DNA from: CAZWZG01 sp964638245
GTDB taxonomy: Bacteria > Pseudomonadota > Alphaproteobacteria > Rhodobacterales > Rhodobacteraceae
Length of the DNA: 10,077 nt
Assembly (NCBI GenBank): GCA_964638245.1
Contig: CAZWZG010000118.1
Coordinates: forward strand, 1 to 10,077
Direction of reading: 5' to 3'
Under the pieces are notes generated by a model. The model made no database searches. It worked only from the letters and a program-made list of their open reading frames with translations, and had not been told where the DNA came from. Of this stretch, positions 1 through 4,878 are shown piece by piece; within the stretch, counting starts at the first letter, position 1; every line of letters starts with the position of its first letter. The translations under genes and the position numbers were made by a program.

Positions 1-1500
1 CGGATCGAAAAGCATCGCGGGGCCAAGACCCGGAAGGGGCGCTATTACGGTCCTTTTGCCAGCGCGGGCGCGGTCAACCGAACGCTGAACACCTTGCAGA
101 AAGTGTTCTTGCTGCGGTCGTGCACGGACAAGGAAGTCGAAGCAGGCGATCGGCCCTGTCTCAACTACCACCTCAAACGCTGCGCGGGTCCCTGCGGTGG
201 GAAGATCACGAAAGAAGAATACGCCAAGCTGGTCAAAGCGGCGGATGACTTTCTGAAAGGCAAATCGACCGAGGCACAGGAAGCGCTGGCCAAGGAAATG
301 GCCGAAGCGTCCGAACTGATGGAATTTGAACGTGCCGCCAGCCTGCGCGACCGTATCCGCGCTTTGACACAAGTCCAGACCGCCCAAGGCATCAACCCCC
401 AAGGCGTCAAAGAGGCCGACGTCATCGCGCTCCATATGGAGGGCGGGCAGGCCTGCGTGCAGGTCTTCTTCATCCGCGCGAACCAGAACTGGGGCAACCG
501 CGACTATTACCCTCGTGTCGGTCGCGATGTCGGTCCTGCCGAGGTCATGCAAGCCTTCATCGGTCAGTTCTACGGGGACAAGGATCCCGCGCGCCTGATC
601 CTTCTCAGCGACGGGATCGAAGACACCGACCTGATGGCAGAGGCACTTTCGGAAAAAGCGGGCCATAAGGTCTCGATCCTTGTGCCACAGCGGGGCGAAA
701 AATCCGACCTCGTCGCAGGGGCGCTGCGCAATGCGCGCGAAAGCCTAGGCCGCAAGATGGCCGAAAGCGCGACGCAGGTCCGCCTTCTCAAAGGTATCGC
801 CGAGGCCTTCGACATGGACGAACCGCCCAAACGTATCGAAATCTACGACAACAGCCACATCCAAGGCGCCCATGCCGTGGGCGCCATGATCGTGGCGGGC
901 CCCGAGGGGTTCCTCAAAAGCCAGTACCGCAAGTTCAACATCAAGGGCGCGGACACCAAGACAAACGACGATTTCGGCATGATGAAAGAGGTCCTGACCC
1001 GCCGCTTCAAACGCCTCATCGCCGAGGACCCCGAACGTCAGGGCGAAACCTGGCCCGACCTCCTTTTGATCGACGGCGGACAGGGGCAGGTGTCCGCGGT
1101 GCGCGAAGTCATGAGCGAAATGGGCGTCGGGGATATCCCGATGGTCGGCGTGGCCAAGGGCCTAGACCGCGACGCGGGCAAGGAGGAATTCCACCGCACC
1201 GGCAAACCCGTCAAAGCGCTCCCGCGCAACGACCCCGTGCTCTATTACATCCAGCGCATGCGCGACGAAGCCCACCGGTTCGCTATCGGTGCGCACCGCG
1301 CCAAACGCTCAAAAGCGGTCAGCGCCAATCCGCTCGATGACGTGCCCGGCGTGGGCGCAACGCGCAAACGCGCGCTGCTGGCCCATTTCGGATCGGCAAA
1401 GGCCGTCAGTCGCGCGGCCCTTGCCGATCTCAAAGCCGTCGATGGCGTCTCGGACACATTGGCCGAAACGATCTACGGGTTCTTCCACGAGCGCGGATAG
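1..1500 (+). CDS. uvrC: UvrABC excinuclease subunit C (5' truncated by window edge)
   Basis: UvrC makes the two incisions flanking a DNA lesion held by UvrB in nucleotide excision repair. The frame is open from base 1 and gives 499 residues. By alignment from memory with E. coli UvrC, residue 1 matches about position 114, so the N-terminal GIY-YIG nuclease that makes the 3' cut lies outside the window. Visible parts: four cysteines at 41, 53, 61 and 65, with the 12-8-4 spacing of the E. coli iron-sulphur ligands C154/C166/C174/C178; a UVR (UvrB-contact) helix pair at about 96-122; an RNase H-like 5' nuclease with D283 (YDNSHIQG), D323/D324, D358 (LLLIDGG) and H425 (DEAHRF); and tandem helix-hairpin-helix motifs at about 444-499. 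All catalytic residues of that half are present. Starts inside this frame, such as the TTG at 94, are internal codons. It converges on the small minus-strand gene 7 bases downstream, leaving no room for its own terminator. Confidence 0.97.
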   Translation, partial: RIEKHRGAKTRKGRYYGPFASAGAVNRTLNTLQKVFLLRSCTDKEVEAGDRPCLNYHLKRCAGPCGGKITKEEYAKLVKAADDFLKGKSTEAQEALAKEMAEASELMEFERAASLRDRIRALTQVQTAQGINPQGVKEADVIALHMEGGQACVQVFFIRANQNWGNRDYYPRVGRDVGPAEVMQAFIGQFYGDKDPARLILLSDGIEDTDLMAEALSEKAGHKVSILVPQRGEKSDLVAGALRNARESLGRKMAESATQVRLLKGIAEAFDMDEPPKRIEIYDNSHIQGAHAVGAMIVAGPEGFLKSQYRKFNIKGADTKTNDDFGMMKEVLTRRFKRLIAEDPERQGETWPDLLLIDGGQGQVSAVREVMSEMGVGDIPMVGVAKGLDRDAGKEEFHRTGKPVKALPRNDPVLYYIQRMRDEAHRFAIGAHRAKRSKAVSANPLDDVPGVGATRKRALLAHFGSAKAVSRAALADLKAVDGVSDTLAETIYGFFHERG

Positions 1501-1507
1501 GCCGCAA

Positions 1508-1720
1508 TTACTCCGAATACGATCCGTCGCCGTCTGATGCTGCGACCAAGATCAACGCCAACAGAATAAGCGGCAGGATAAAGCCCGCCGACGTCGCGGA
1601 ATCACCAAACGTCTGTTTCACGATTTCTTCAGGCGGCATCACCGTCTGATCCGTCCCAGCTGCATGAACTCCGGCAGCACCAATGAACAAAGCCGTCACG
1701 GCAAAAATGAGCTGTTTCAC
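1508..1720 (-). CDS. Small signal-peptide/membrane protein, short paralogue of the S74-domain protein
   Basis: 70 residues, function unknown. It starts with GTG at 1720, supported by a good ribosome site (AGAGGGG) 7 bases upstream. Residues 1-21 look like a Sec signal peptide ending near VHAAG. Next come a short polar, mildly acidic stretch containing MPPEEIVK, a hydrophobic segment at about 45-61 containing GFILPLILLAL, and an acidic tail DGDGSYSE. The 144-residue protein at 1977-2411 shares this whole architecture: the EPEVIVE-like stretch, then GF-x-x-PLILLAL, then an acidic tail. The two are therefore paralogues in tandem, but this one ends where the other continues into its S74 domain. 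It stops 7 bases from the convergent uvrC stop. An insertion between uvrC and pgsA is inferred. I consider it real because of the ribosome site, the signal peptide and the paralogy; no biochemical role can be assigned. Confidence 0.75.
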   Translation of the reverse strand: MKQLIFAVTALFIGAAGVHAAGTDQTVMPPEEIVKQTFGDSATSAGFILPLILLALILVAASDGDGSYSE

Positions 1721-1727
1721 TGTTTCA

Positions 1728-1734
1728 CCCCTCT
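1728..1734 (-). promoter_or_regulatory. Ribosome binding site of the 70-residue protein
   Basis: AGAGGGG on the minus strand, 7 bases before the GTG codon at 1720. It decides the non-ATG start, which also opens the signal peptide. Confidence 0.7.
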
Positions 1735-1773
1735 TTTTTGAATTCCAAGAGAGTGGAGCGCCACGTTACCTTA

Positions 1774-1779
1774 CGTCAA
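1774..1779 (-). promoter_or_regulatory. Candidate -35 element for the 70-residue protein
   Basis: TTGACG on the minus strand, 59 bases upstream of the start codon (measured from its 5' end). It sits in CTTGACGTAAGG, which closely matches CTTGACGAAGG at nearly the same distance (56 bases) before the S74-domain gene. No clear -10 box follows at 17 bases, so the assignment rests on position and on the shared element. The rest of the gap 1721-1976 holds only this element and the hairpin at 1911-1934. Confidence 0.35.
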
Positions 1780-1910
1780 GATAAGCATCGACATCGCAAA
1801 GTTGTGCGGGCTAAGGCGTTCCGAAGTGGGACATATTTCCTCAGAAGTCGATTCCCAAAAAACCGCACTATCCTGAGTTAAGGTCACGCGTTCTACCGAA
1901 TCAGGCATGC

Positions 1911-1934
1911 CCGCGCGCCCAAAGAGGCGCGCGG
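1911..1934. terminator. Strong GC hairpin after the S74-domain gene, possible terminator
   Basis: CCGCGCGCC (1911-1919) pairs perfectly with GGCGCGCGG (1926-1934) across a 6-base loop, a 9-bp all-GC stem. It lies 43 bases beyond the stop of the minus-strand S74-domain gene, a natural place for its terminator, but no T-run follows in that direction. Read on the plus strand, five T's (1941-1945) follow after a 6-base gap, so it could weakly stop transcription running on from uvrC. The direction is undecided. Confidence 0.5.
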
Positions 1935-1976
1935 ACATTGTTTTTGGAACGACCGATCGTTCTGCCTATAAACCAA

Positions 1977-2411
1977 TTATTGGACCGCGCGCATCTCCAG
2001 CCCGAGCATGCCATAGTCCACGGCCATATAGCCGCCGGGCATAGGGACAATTGCGTTGGGGTACTGCTGAAGCACGTCCTGCGCCATCACGCCTTCAAAA
2101 ACCGGGCCAGTGTCGAGGTAGCGGAAGTGATACAGTGGCAAACCGATGTCGGTCATCCCGACTTGAACAACGTCGGTCTTTAGGCGGACGTCGCTGACCA
2201 CAGCGACCTCGTCGTCATCGTTATTGCTCGCAACCGCCAAGGCAACCAGCGCCAGAAGGATCAGCGGCACAACAAACCCGCCCGAGCTTGCGGCGGCCTC
2301 TTCTACGATCACTTCAGGTTCCATCATCGGCTCGGCCATTCCGCCTGCCTGAGCCTGCGCCGTAACAAGAGCCGCAGACATCGTTGCCGCAAGAAAAATT
2401 CGCTTCATCAT
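1977..2411 (-). CDS. Membrane-tethered small protein with S74-type (intramolecular chaperone) domain
   Basis: 144 residues. Residues 1-22 form a signal peptide (MKRIFLAAT... AQAQAGG), 23-44 an acidic linker, about 46-62 a hydrophobic segment (GFVVPLILLALVALAVA), then NNDDDE. Residues 73-141 match my memory of the peptidase S74 / ICA family. They start at SDVRLKTD, with VEGVMAQDV-type and GGYMAVDYG motifs further on. S73 and K78 sit five residues apart, the spacing of the Ser-Lys dyad that performs self-cleavage in phage tailspike endosialidases and in eukaryotic MYRF. Family members normally trimerise a fibre and cut themselves off; here no fibre precedes the domain. Two start codons stand side by side at 2411 and 2408; GGGG at 2416-2419 fits either. 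A stop-transfer segment after a cleaved signal peptide would put the domain in the cytoplasm, but topology cannot be settled here. The family call is fairly sure; the role is unknown. Confidence 0.82.
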   Translation of the reverse strand: MMKRIFLAATMSAALVTAQAQAGGMAEPMMEPEVIVEEAAASSGGFVVPLILLALVALAVASNNDDDEVAVVSDVRLKTDVVQVGMTDIGLPLYHFRYLDTGPVFEGVMAQDVLQQYPNAIVPMPGGYMAVDYGMLGLEMRAVQ

Positions 2412-2461
2412 TCTACCCCATTAAAATACGTGTGATCAGGCTGGCGCAGGCCGACGGCCTT

Positions 2462-2467
2462 CGTCAA
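2462..2467 (-). promoter_or_regulatory. Candidate -35 element for the S74-domain gene
   Basis: TTGACG on the minus strand, 56 bases before the ATG at 2411, within CTTGACGAAGG. The same core occurs at about the same distance upstream of the short paralogue. No convincing -10 box is visible. The divergent pgsA must have its promoter in, or overlapping, this same 99-base gap (2412-2510). Confidence 0.35.
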
Positions 2468-2510
2468 GCTTCATGATGCCCAATCAAGGGAACTGAGGAC
2501 AAAACGCGAT

Positions 2511-3173
2511 ATGTGGACACTGCCCAATATCCTGACGCTGTTCCGCCTTTTGGCGGCGCTCGGGATTGGGTTGGGCTATGCACTTCTCCCGCGCCCTTTT
2601 GCCGATGTCTTGGGGTTCACTCTGTTCGTTGCGGCGGCGGTGACCGACTGGTTGGACGGCTACCTTGCCCGCGCCTGGCAACAGACGACCGGCGTGGGGG
2701 CGATGCTGGACCCGATTGCGGACAAGGCCATGGTCCTTGTGACGCTGATGGTCTTGACCGCGCTTTTCGGACTGGATCCGCTGATCCTGATCCCCGCGAC
2801 CGTGATCGTGTTTCGCGAGGTCTTCGTCTCAGGCATGCGCGAATACCTTGGCCAAGCCTTGAGCGGGCTCAAGGTCTCCCGTCTGGCGAAGTGGAAAACG
2901 ACGGTTCAGATGGTCGGTATCGCCGTCCTGCTGGCTTTTGGCGTGTTTGAGCACAGGTTCGGCATGGGCACATTCGGCATGGACGCGGCCCTTGTGGCGG
3001 AGATCCTTGCCGGACGCATGGACGACGTAGCCACTGTGCGGTTCGACTATCAAATGGCGGTCTGGACCCGTTGGGGTGGCATGATCCTGTTGTGGATCGC
3101 TGCGTTGCTGACGTTGGTTACTGGTGTTGATTACTGGATGAAGGCCCAGAAGGCGTTGGAGGCCAAGACATGA
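2511..3173 (+). CDS. pgsA: CDP-diacylglycerol--glycerol-3-phosphate 3-phosphatidyltransferase
   Basis: PgsA joins CDP-diacylglycerol to sn-glycerol-3-phosphate in the inner membrane, the committed step to phosphatidylglycerol and cardiolipin. The 220-residue protein opens with MWTLPNILTLFRLLAA, typical of the family. It carries the complete CDP-alcohol phosphotransferase signature D-x2-DG-x2-AR-x8-G-x3-D-x3-D as D46, D49, G50, A53, R54, G63, D67 and D71. Several hydrophobic helices follow, the last near 188-208. Length is slightly above the common 180-200: a loop around 145-180 (between HRFGMG and the last helix) appears longer than in E. coli. The ATG at 2511 has GAGGA upstream at a rather long spacing of 11 bases. 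The stop overlaps the moaD start (ATGA), so translation is probably coupled. In related genomes I recall it directly after uvrC; here two minus-strand genes intervene. Confidence 0.95.
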   Translation: MWTLPNILTLFRLLAALGIGLGYALLPRPFADVLGFTLFVAAAVTDWLDGYLARAWQQTTGVGAMLDPIADKAMVLVTLMVLTALFGLDPLILIPATVIVFREVFVSGMREYLGQALSGLKVSRLAKWKTTVQMVGIAVLLAFGVFEHRFGMGTFGMDAALVAEILAGRMDDVATVRFDYQMAVWTRWGGMILLWIAALLTLVTGVDYWMKAQKALEAKT

Positions 3174-3418
3174 TCGACGTTCTGTATTTCGCGTGGCTGC
3201 GCGAACGCATAGGGCTGCCAAAAGAGCAGGTCGAAACGAGCGCCGCCACGGTCGCCGAATTGGTCGAGGAACTGAAAGAACGCGAGGAACGCTATGCCAT
3301 GGCGTTTCAGGATATGGCCTCGGTGCGCGTTGCGATCGATCAGGAACTGACCACGCTTGATGCGCCGTTGGCGGGCGCGCGCGAGGTGGCCTTCTTTCCC
3401 CCAATGACGGGCGGCTGA
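3170..3418 (+). CDS. moaD: Molybdopterin synthase small (sulphur carrier) subunit MoaD
   Basis: MoaD is a ubiquitin-fold protein that carries sulphur as a C-terminal thiocarboxylate and hands it to precursor Z in the active site of MoaE, making molybdopterin. The 82-residue product has the usual length. It opens with a beta strand (IDVLYFAWLRERIG), has the central VAELVEEL helix, and ends in PPMTGG; the terminal Gly-Gly is the residue pair activated by MoeB-type adenylation. The start overlaps the pgsA stop by 4 bases, and its stop shares one base with the moaE start (TGATG). The two subunits are thus made in a coupled way, suiting their 1:1 complex. Confidence 0.95.
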   Translation: MIDVLYFAWLRERIGLPKEQVETSAATVAELVEELKEREERYAMAFQDMASVRVAIDQELTTLDAPLAGAREVAFFPPMTGG

Positions 3419-3852
3419 TGGGCGTCATCGTCCAAGCCGAGCCATTCGATCCCGGAGCAGAGCTGAACGCGTTCGAGGCTGGGGCCGCAGGGGCTGTTGT
3501 CAGCTTCACCGGCGTCGTGCGGGATGTCGCCGCAGGCCTCGTGGCGATGGAGATCGAGCATTATCCGGCGATGACCCAATCGGCGATTCAGGCGATTGTC
3601 GAAGACGCGATCGCGCGCTTTGACCTCAGTGCGGCCCATGTCATTCACCGCCATGGTCGCCTGACACCGGGAGAGGCGATCATGATGGTTCTGACAGCAG
3701 CGCCACATCGCAAGGACGCGTTCGCGGGGGCCGAGTTCCTGATGGACTACCTGAAATCCCGCGCACCCTTCTGGAAGAAAGAGATCACGCAAGAGGGCGA
3801 GACATGGGTCGAAGCGACTGCCGAGGACGAAGGCGCCCTCGGCCGGTGGTAA
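3418..3852 (+). CDS. moaE: Molybdopterin synthase catalytic subunit MoaE
   Basis: MoaE is the large subunit of the MoaD2MoaE2 synthase that inserts two sulphurs into cyclic pyranopterin monophosphate for molybdenum cofactor. The 144-residue product has the family's landmarks: FTGVVRD near 30-36, MEIEHYPAMT near 44-53, HRHGRL near 77-82, APHRKDAF near 95-102, and LKSRAPFWKKE at 112-122. K113 and K120 correspond to the two lysines known to matter for catalysis and MoaD contact. All are intact. It ends three bases before the stop of the convergent minus-strand gene, so any terminator must lie inside that gene. Its presence implies molybdoenzymes elsewhere in the genome. Confidence 0.95.
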   Translation: MGVIVQAEPFDPGAELNAFEAGAAGAVVSFTGVVRDVAAGLVAMEIEHYPAMTQSAIQAIVEDAIARFDLSAAHVIHRHGRLTPGEAIMMVLTAAPHRKDAFAGAEFLMDYLKSRAPFWKKEITQEGETWVEATAEDEGALGRW

Positions 3853-3855
3853 GGA

Positions 3856-4362
3856 TCATGCAGCGCAGGCGTTGAACGTCAGAACGGCTGAAGCGCTTTC
3901 GTCGAATGCGGCTGTGGCGTTCAGATCGCCAGCCGACATCGTGACATTGGCACCGACGATCTCCGAGCGTGCGACGGTGATTTCCCGACCCCCAAGCGTG
4001 TCATCGACGTCTATGGTGAACGCAAGAACAGCGCCGGGTGCTAGATTGGCGACGTTCAGGGTGACGGTGTTCTGACCGTCGATGACCTCGGGCACGTCCA
4101 TGAGCGCTTCCACTCCGGACACGAATTCAAGGGGCTGAAACACTTCGACACCCGCACCTTCGCTCGTGACGTCGAAAATCAGGCCCGCTGCAGATCCGCC
4201 AAGATCCAGGGTCACGGTCGCGCCTTCGATCGCGCAGGCCCCGGTGTTCTCAAACGAGAAGCGGTCCTTGGGCGCGCCTTCATCAAAGCGGACGGCAAGG
4301 TCTGCGGTGGCGGGGGCGGCGGCCAAGAGCGCCGCGAAAATCATGGGATGGCGAAGGCTCAT
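3856..4362 (-). CDS. Secreted beta-rich protein of unknown function
   Basis: 168 residues from the ATG at 4362. I prefer this start over the open frame reaching 4515 because AAAAGGA lies just upstream and a signal peptide begins at once (MSLRHPMIFAALLAAAPATA, cleavage near A20/D21). The mature part is acidic, nearly without lysine, and rich in alternating hydrophobic residues and small or acidic turns (AIEGATVTLDLGG, NTVTLNVANLAPG, AVLAFTIDVDD). This is the look of a beta-sandwich resembling CARDB or cohesin-like folds. Only two cysteines remain after processing, C43 (GACAIEG) and C166 (three from the end), well placed for one disulphide. I recall similar roseobacter proteins carrying the database name 'aggregation factor core', but I know of no functional proof. 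It is convergent with moaE with 3 bases between stops. Likely periplasmic or extracellular. Confidence 0.8.
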   Translation of the reverse strand: MSLRHPMIFAALLAAAPATADLAVRFDEGAPKDRFSFENTGACAIEGATVTLDLGGSAAGLIFDVTSEGAGVEVFQPLEFVSGVEALMDVPEVIDGQNTVTLNVANLAPGAVLAFTIDVDDTLGGREITVARSEIVGANVTMSAGDLNATAAFDESASAVLTFNACAA

Positions 4363-4369
4363 CGCGTCG

Positions 4370-4377
4370 TTCCTTTT
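4370..4377 (-). promoter_or_regulatory. Ribosome binding site deciding the start of the secreted protein
   Basis: AAAAGGAA on the minus strand, 7 bases before the ATG at 4362. It favours that start over upstream in-frame codons, whose products would lose the N-terminal signal peptide. Confidence 0.65.
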
Positions 4378-4384
4378 GCAATTG

Positions 4385-4422
4385 CTTGACCTGCAAGCTG
4401 GGGCGCTTTGAAAAAGGTCAAG
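4385..4422. repeat. 7-bp inverted repeat upstream of the secreted-protein gene
   Basis: CTTGACC (4385-4391) and GGTCAAG (4416-4422) are perfect inverted arms 24 bases apart, starting 23 bases before the ATG at 4362. On the minus strand the distal arm reads TTGACC and could serve as a -35 box, although no clear -10 follows 17 bases later. An operator or long-loop hairpin in the leader is possible, as is chance. Confidence 0.35.
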
Positions 4423-4492
4423 AACGCTGGATTGTTTTTCCGGAAAGGTCCGGCGCTTTCTCGCGAATGCGGCAAATCGTGCTGCACCTGCG

Positions 4493-4536
4493 TGCCATAC
4501 GTTTGCCATACGCATAGCAGACGCAAAGCAGACACC
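4493..4536. repeat. Four degenerate 11-bp tandem repeats
   Basis: Units begin at 4493, 4504, 4515 and 4526: tgccatacgtt, tgccatacgca, tagcagacgca, aagcagacacc. The first nine bases of units 1 and 2 are identical, units 2 and 3 agree at 8 of 11 bases, and units 3 and 4 at 8 of 11. The period is about one helical turn. They lie in the 186-base gap between two minus-strand genes. Confidence 0.55.
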
Positions 4537-4560
4537 GTTTTGGGTGTGTCAGACGCTTTG
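4524..4560 (-). terminator. Interrupted hairpin at the end of the coiled-coil membrane protein gene, possible terminator
   Basis: On the minus strand CAAAGC pairs with GCTTTG (4555-4560 with 4524-4529). Inside it an imperfect GACACACC/GGTGTC stem closes on a short A-rich loop. It straddles the stop codon at 4549-4551. No T-run follows, so it is at best a weak or factor-assisted terminator, and it overlaps the 11-bp repeats. Confidence 0.3.
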
Positions 4561-4878
4561 ATTCTCTTTTTCGATATGCGCGCGCAGCTCTTCCGCCTCG
4601 TGCCGTGCTTCGCGCAATCCGTCCATGGCCGCACGCAATTCAGCCTCGGTCTGACTCAGCTGATTGGTCATCTCGGCTTCGCGTTGCTGGAGGTAGGTAA
4701 TTGCCTGATCGCGCGTCTCTTCGGCCTCGTGGAGCGACTGCGCCATCTTGTCGAGTTCGTCCATGTCCGAGCGTGTCACCCGCGTCAGGCGCGAGATCAG
4801 CCAGTGGGCAAACCAGCCAGTGATGAAAGCGATGAACAGGATCGCCGCCGTGGCCAGAATGAACTCGCTTCTATTCAT
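4549..4878 (-). CDS. Membrane-anchored coiled-coil protein, partner of the OmpA-family gene
   Basis: 109 residues, function unknown. One hydrophobic helix at about 7-28 (FILATAAILFIAFITGWFAHWLI) is followed by RLTRVTR, a positive cluster pointing to the cytoplasm. A long charged heptad-like helix from about 37 to 106 follows (DELDKMAQSLHEAEE... ELRAAMDGLREARHEAEEL), almost certainly a coiled coil. The ATG at 4878 lies within the last codons of the OmpA-family gene (8-base overlap), so translation is probably coupled and the two products may act together at the inner membrane. I recall proteins of this shape next to the same OmpA-family gene in other roseobacters. A longer frame open to 5151 would run through the OmpA gene in another frame and is not credible. 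Confidence 0.85.
   Translation of the reverse strand: MNRSEFILATAAILFIAFITGWFAHWLISRLTRVTRSDMDELDKMAQSLHEAEETRDQAITYLQQREAEMTNQLSQTEAELRAAMDGLREARHEAEELRAHIEKENQSV

Noticed and set aside
1977..2411. A prophage tail-fibre remnant at the S74 domain
   Set aside because: No other phage gene is nearby. The protein has a signal peptide, its own ribosome site and a matching paralogue, so it looks like a stand-alone cellular gene.
2446..2461. An AGGCC-GAC-GGCCT hairpin before pgsA as a regulator
   Set aside because: The stem has five base pairs with a three-base loop, and such short GC palindromes are common at this base composition.
2829..3509. A 226-codon minus-strand open frame across pgsA/moaD/moaE
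   Set aside because: It is a shadow of three well-supported coupled genes; the translation is Arg/Pro/Ser-rich and has no ribosome site that I can see.
4440..4453. A CCGGA-AAGG-TCCGG hairpin near a T-run, considered as a terminator
   Set aside because: The T-run precedes the stem on the plus strand, and on the minus strand the stem is followed by A's, so it is wrong for termination in either direction. The stem is only 5 bp.
4363..4515. An N-terminal extension of 51 residues on the secreted protein
   Set aside because: It would bury the signal peptide; AAAAGGA before the ATG at 4362 supports the shorter protein.
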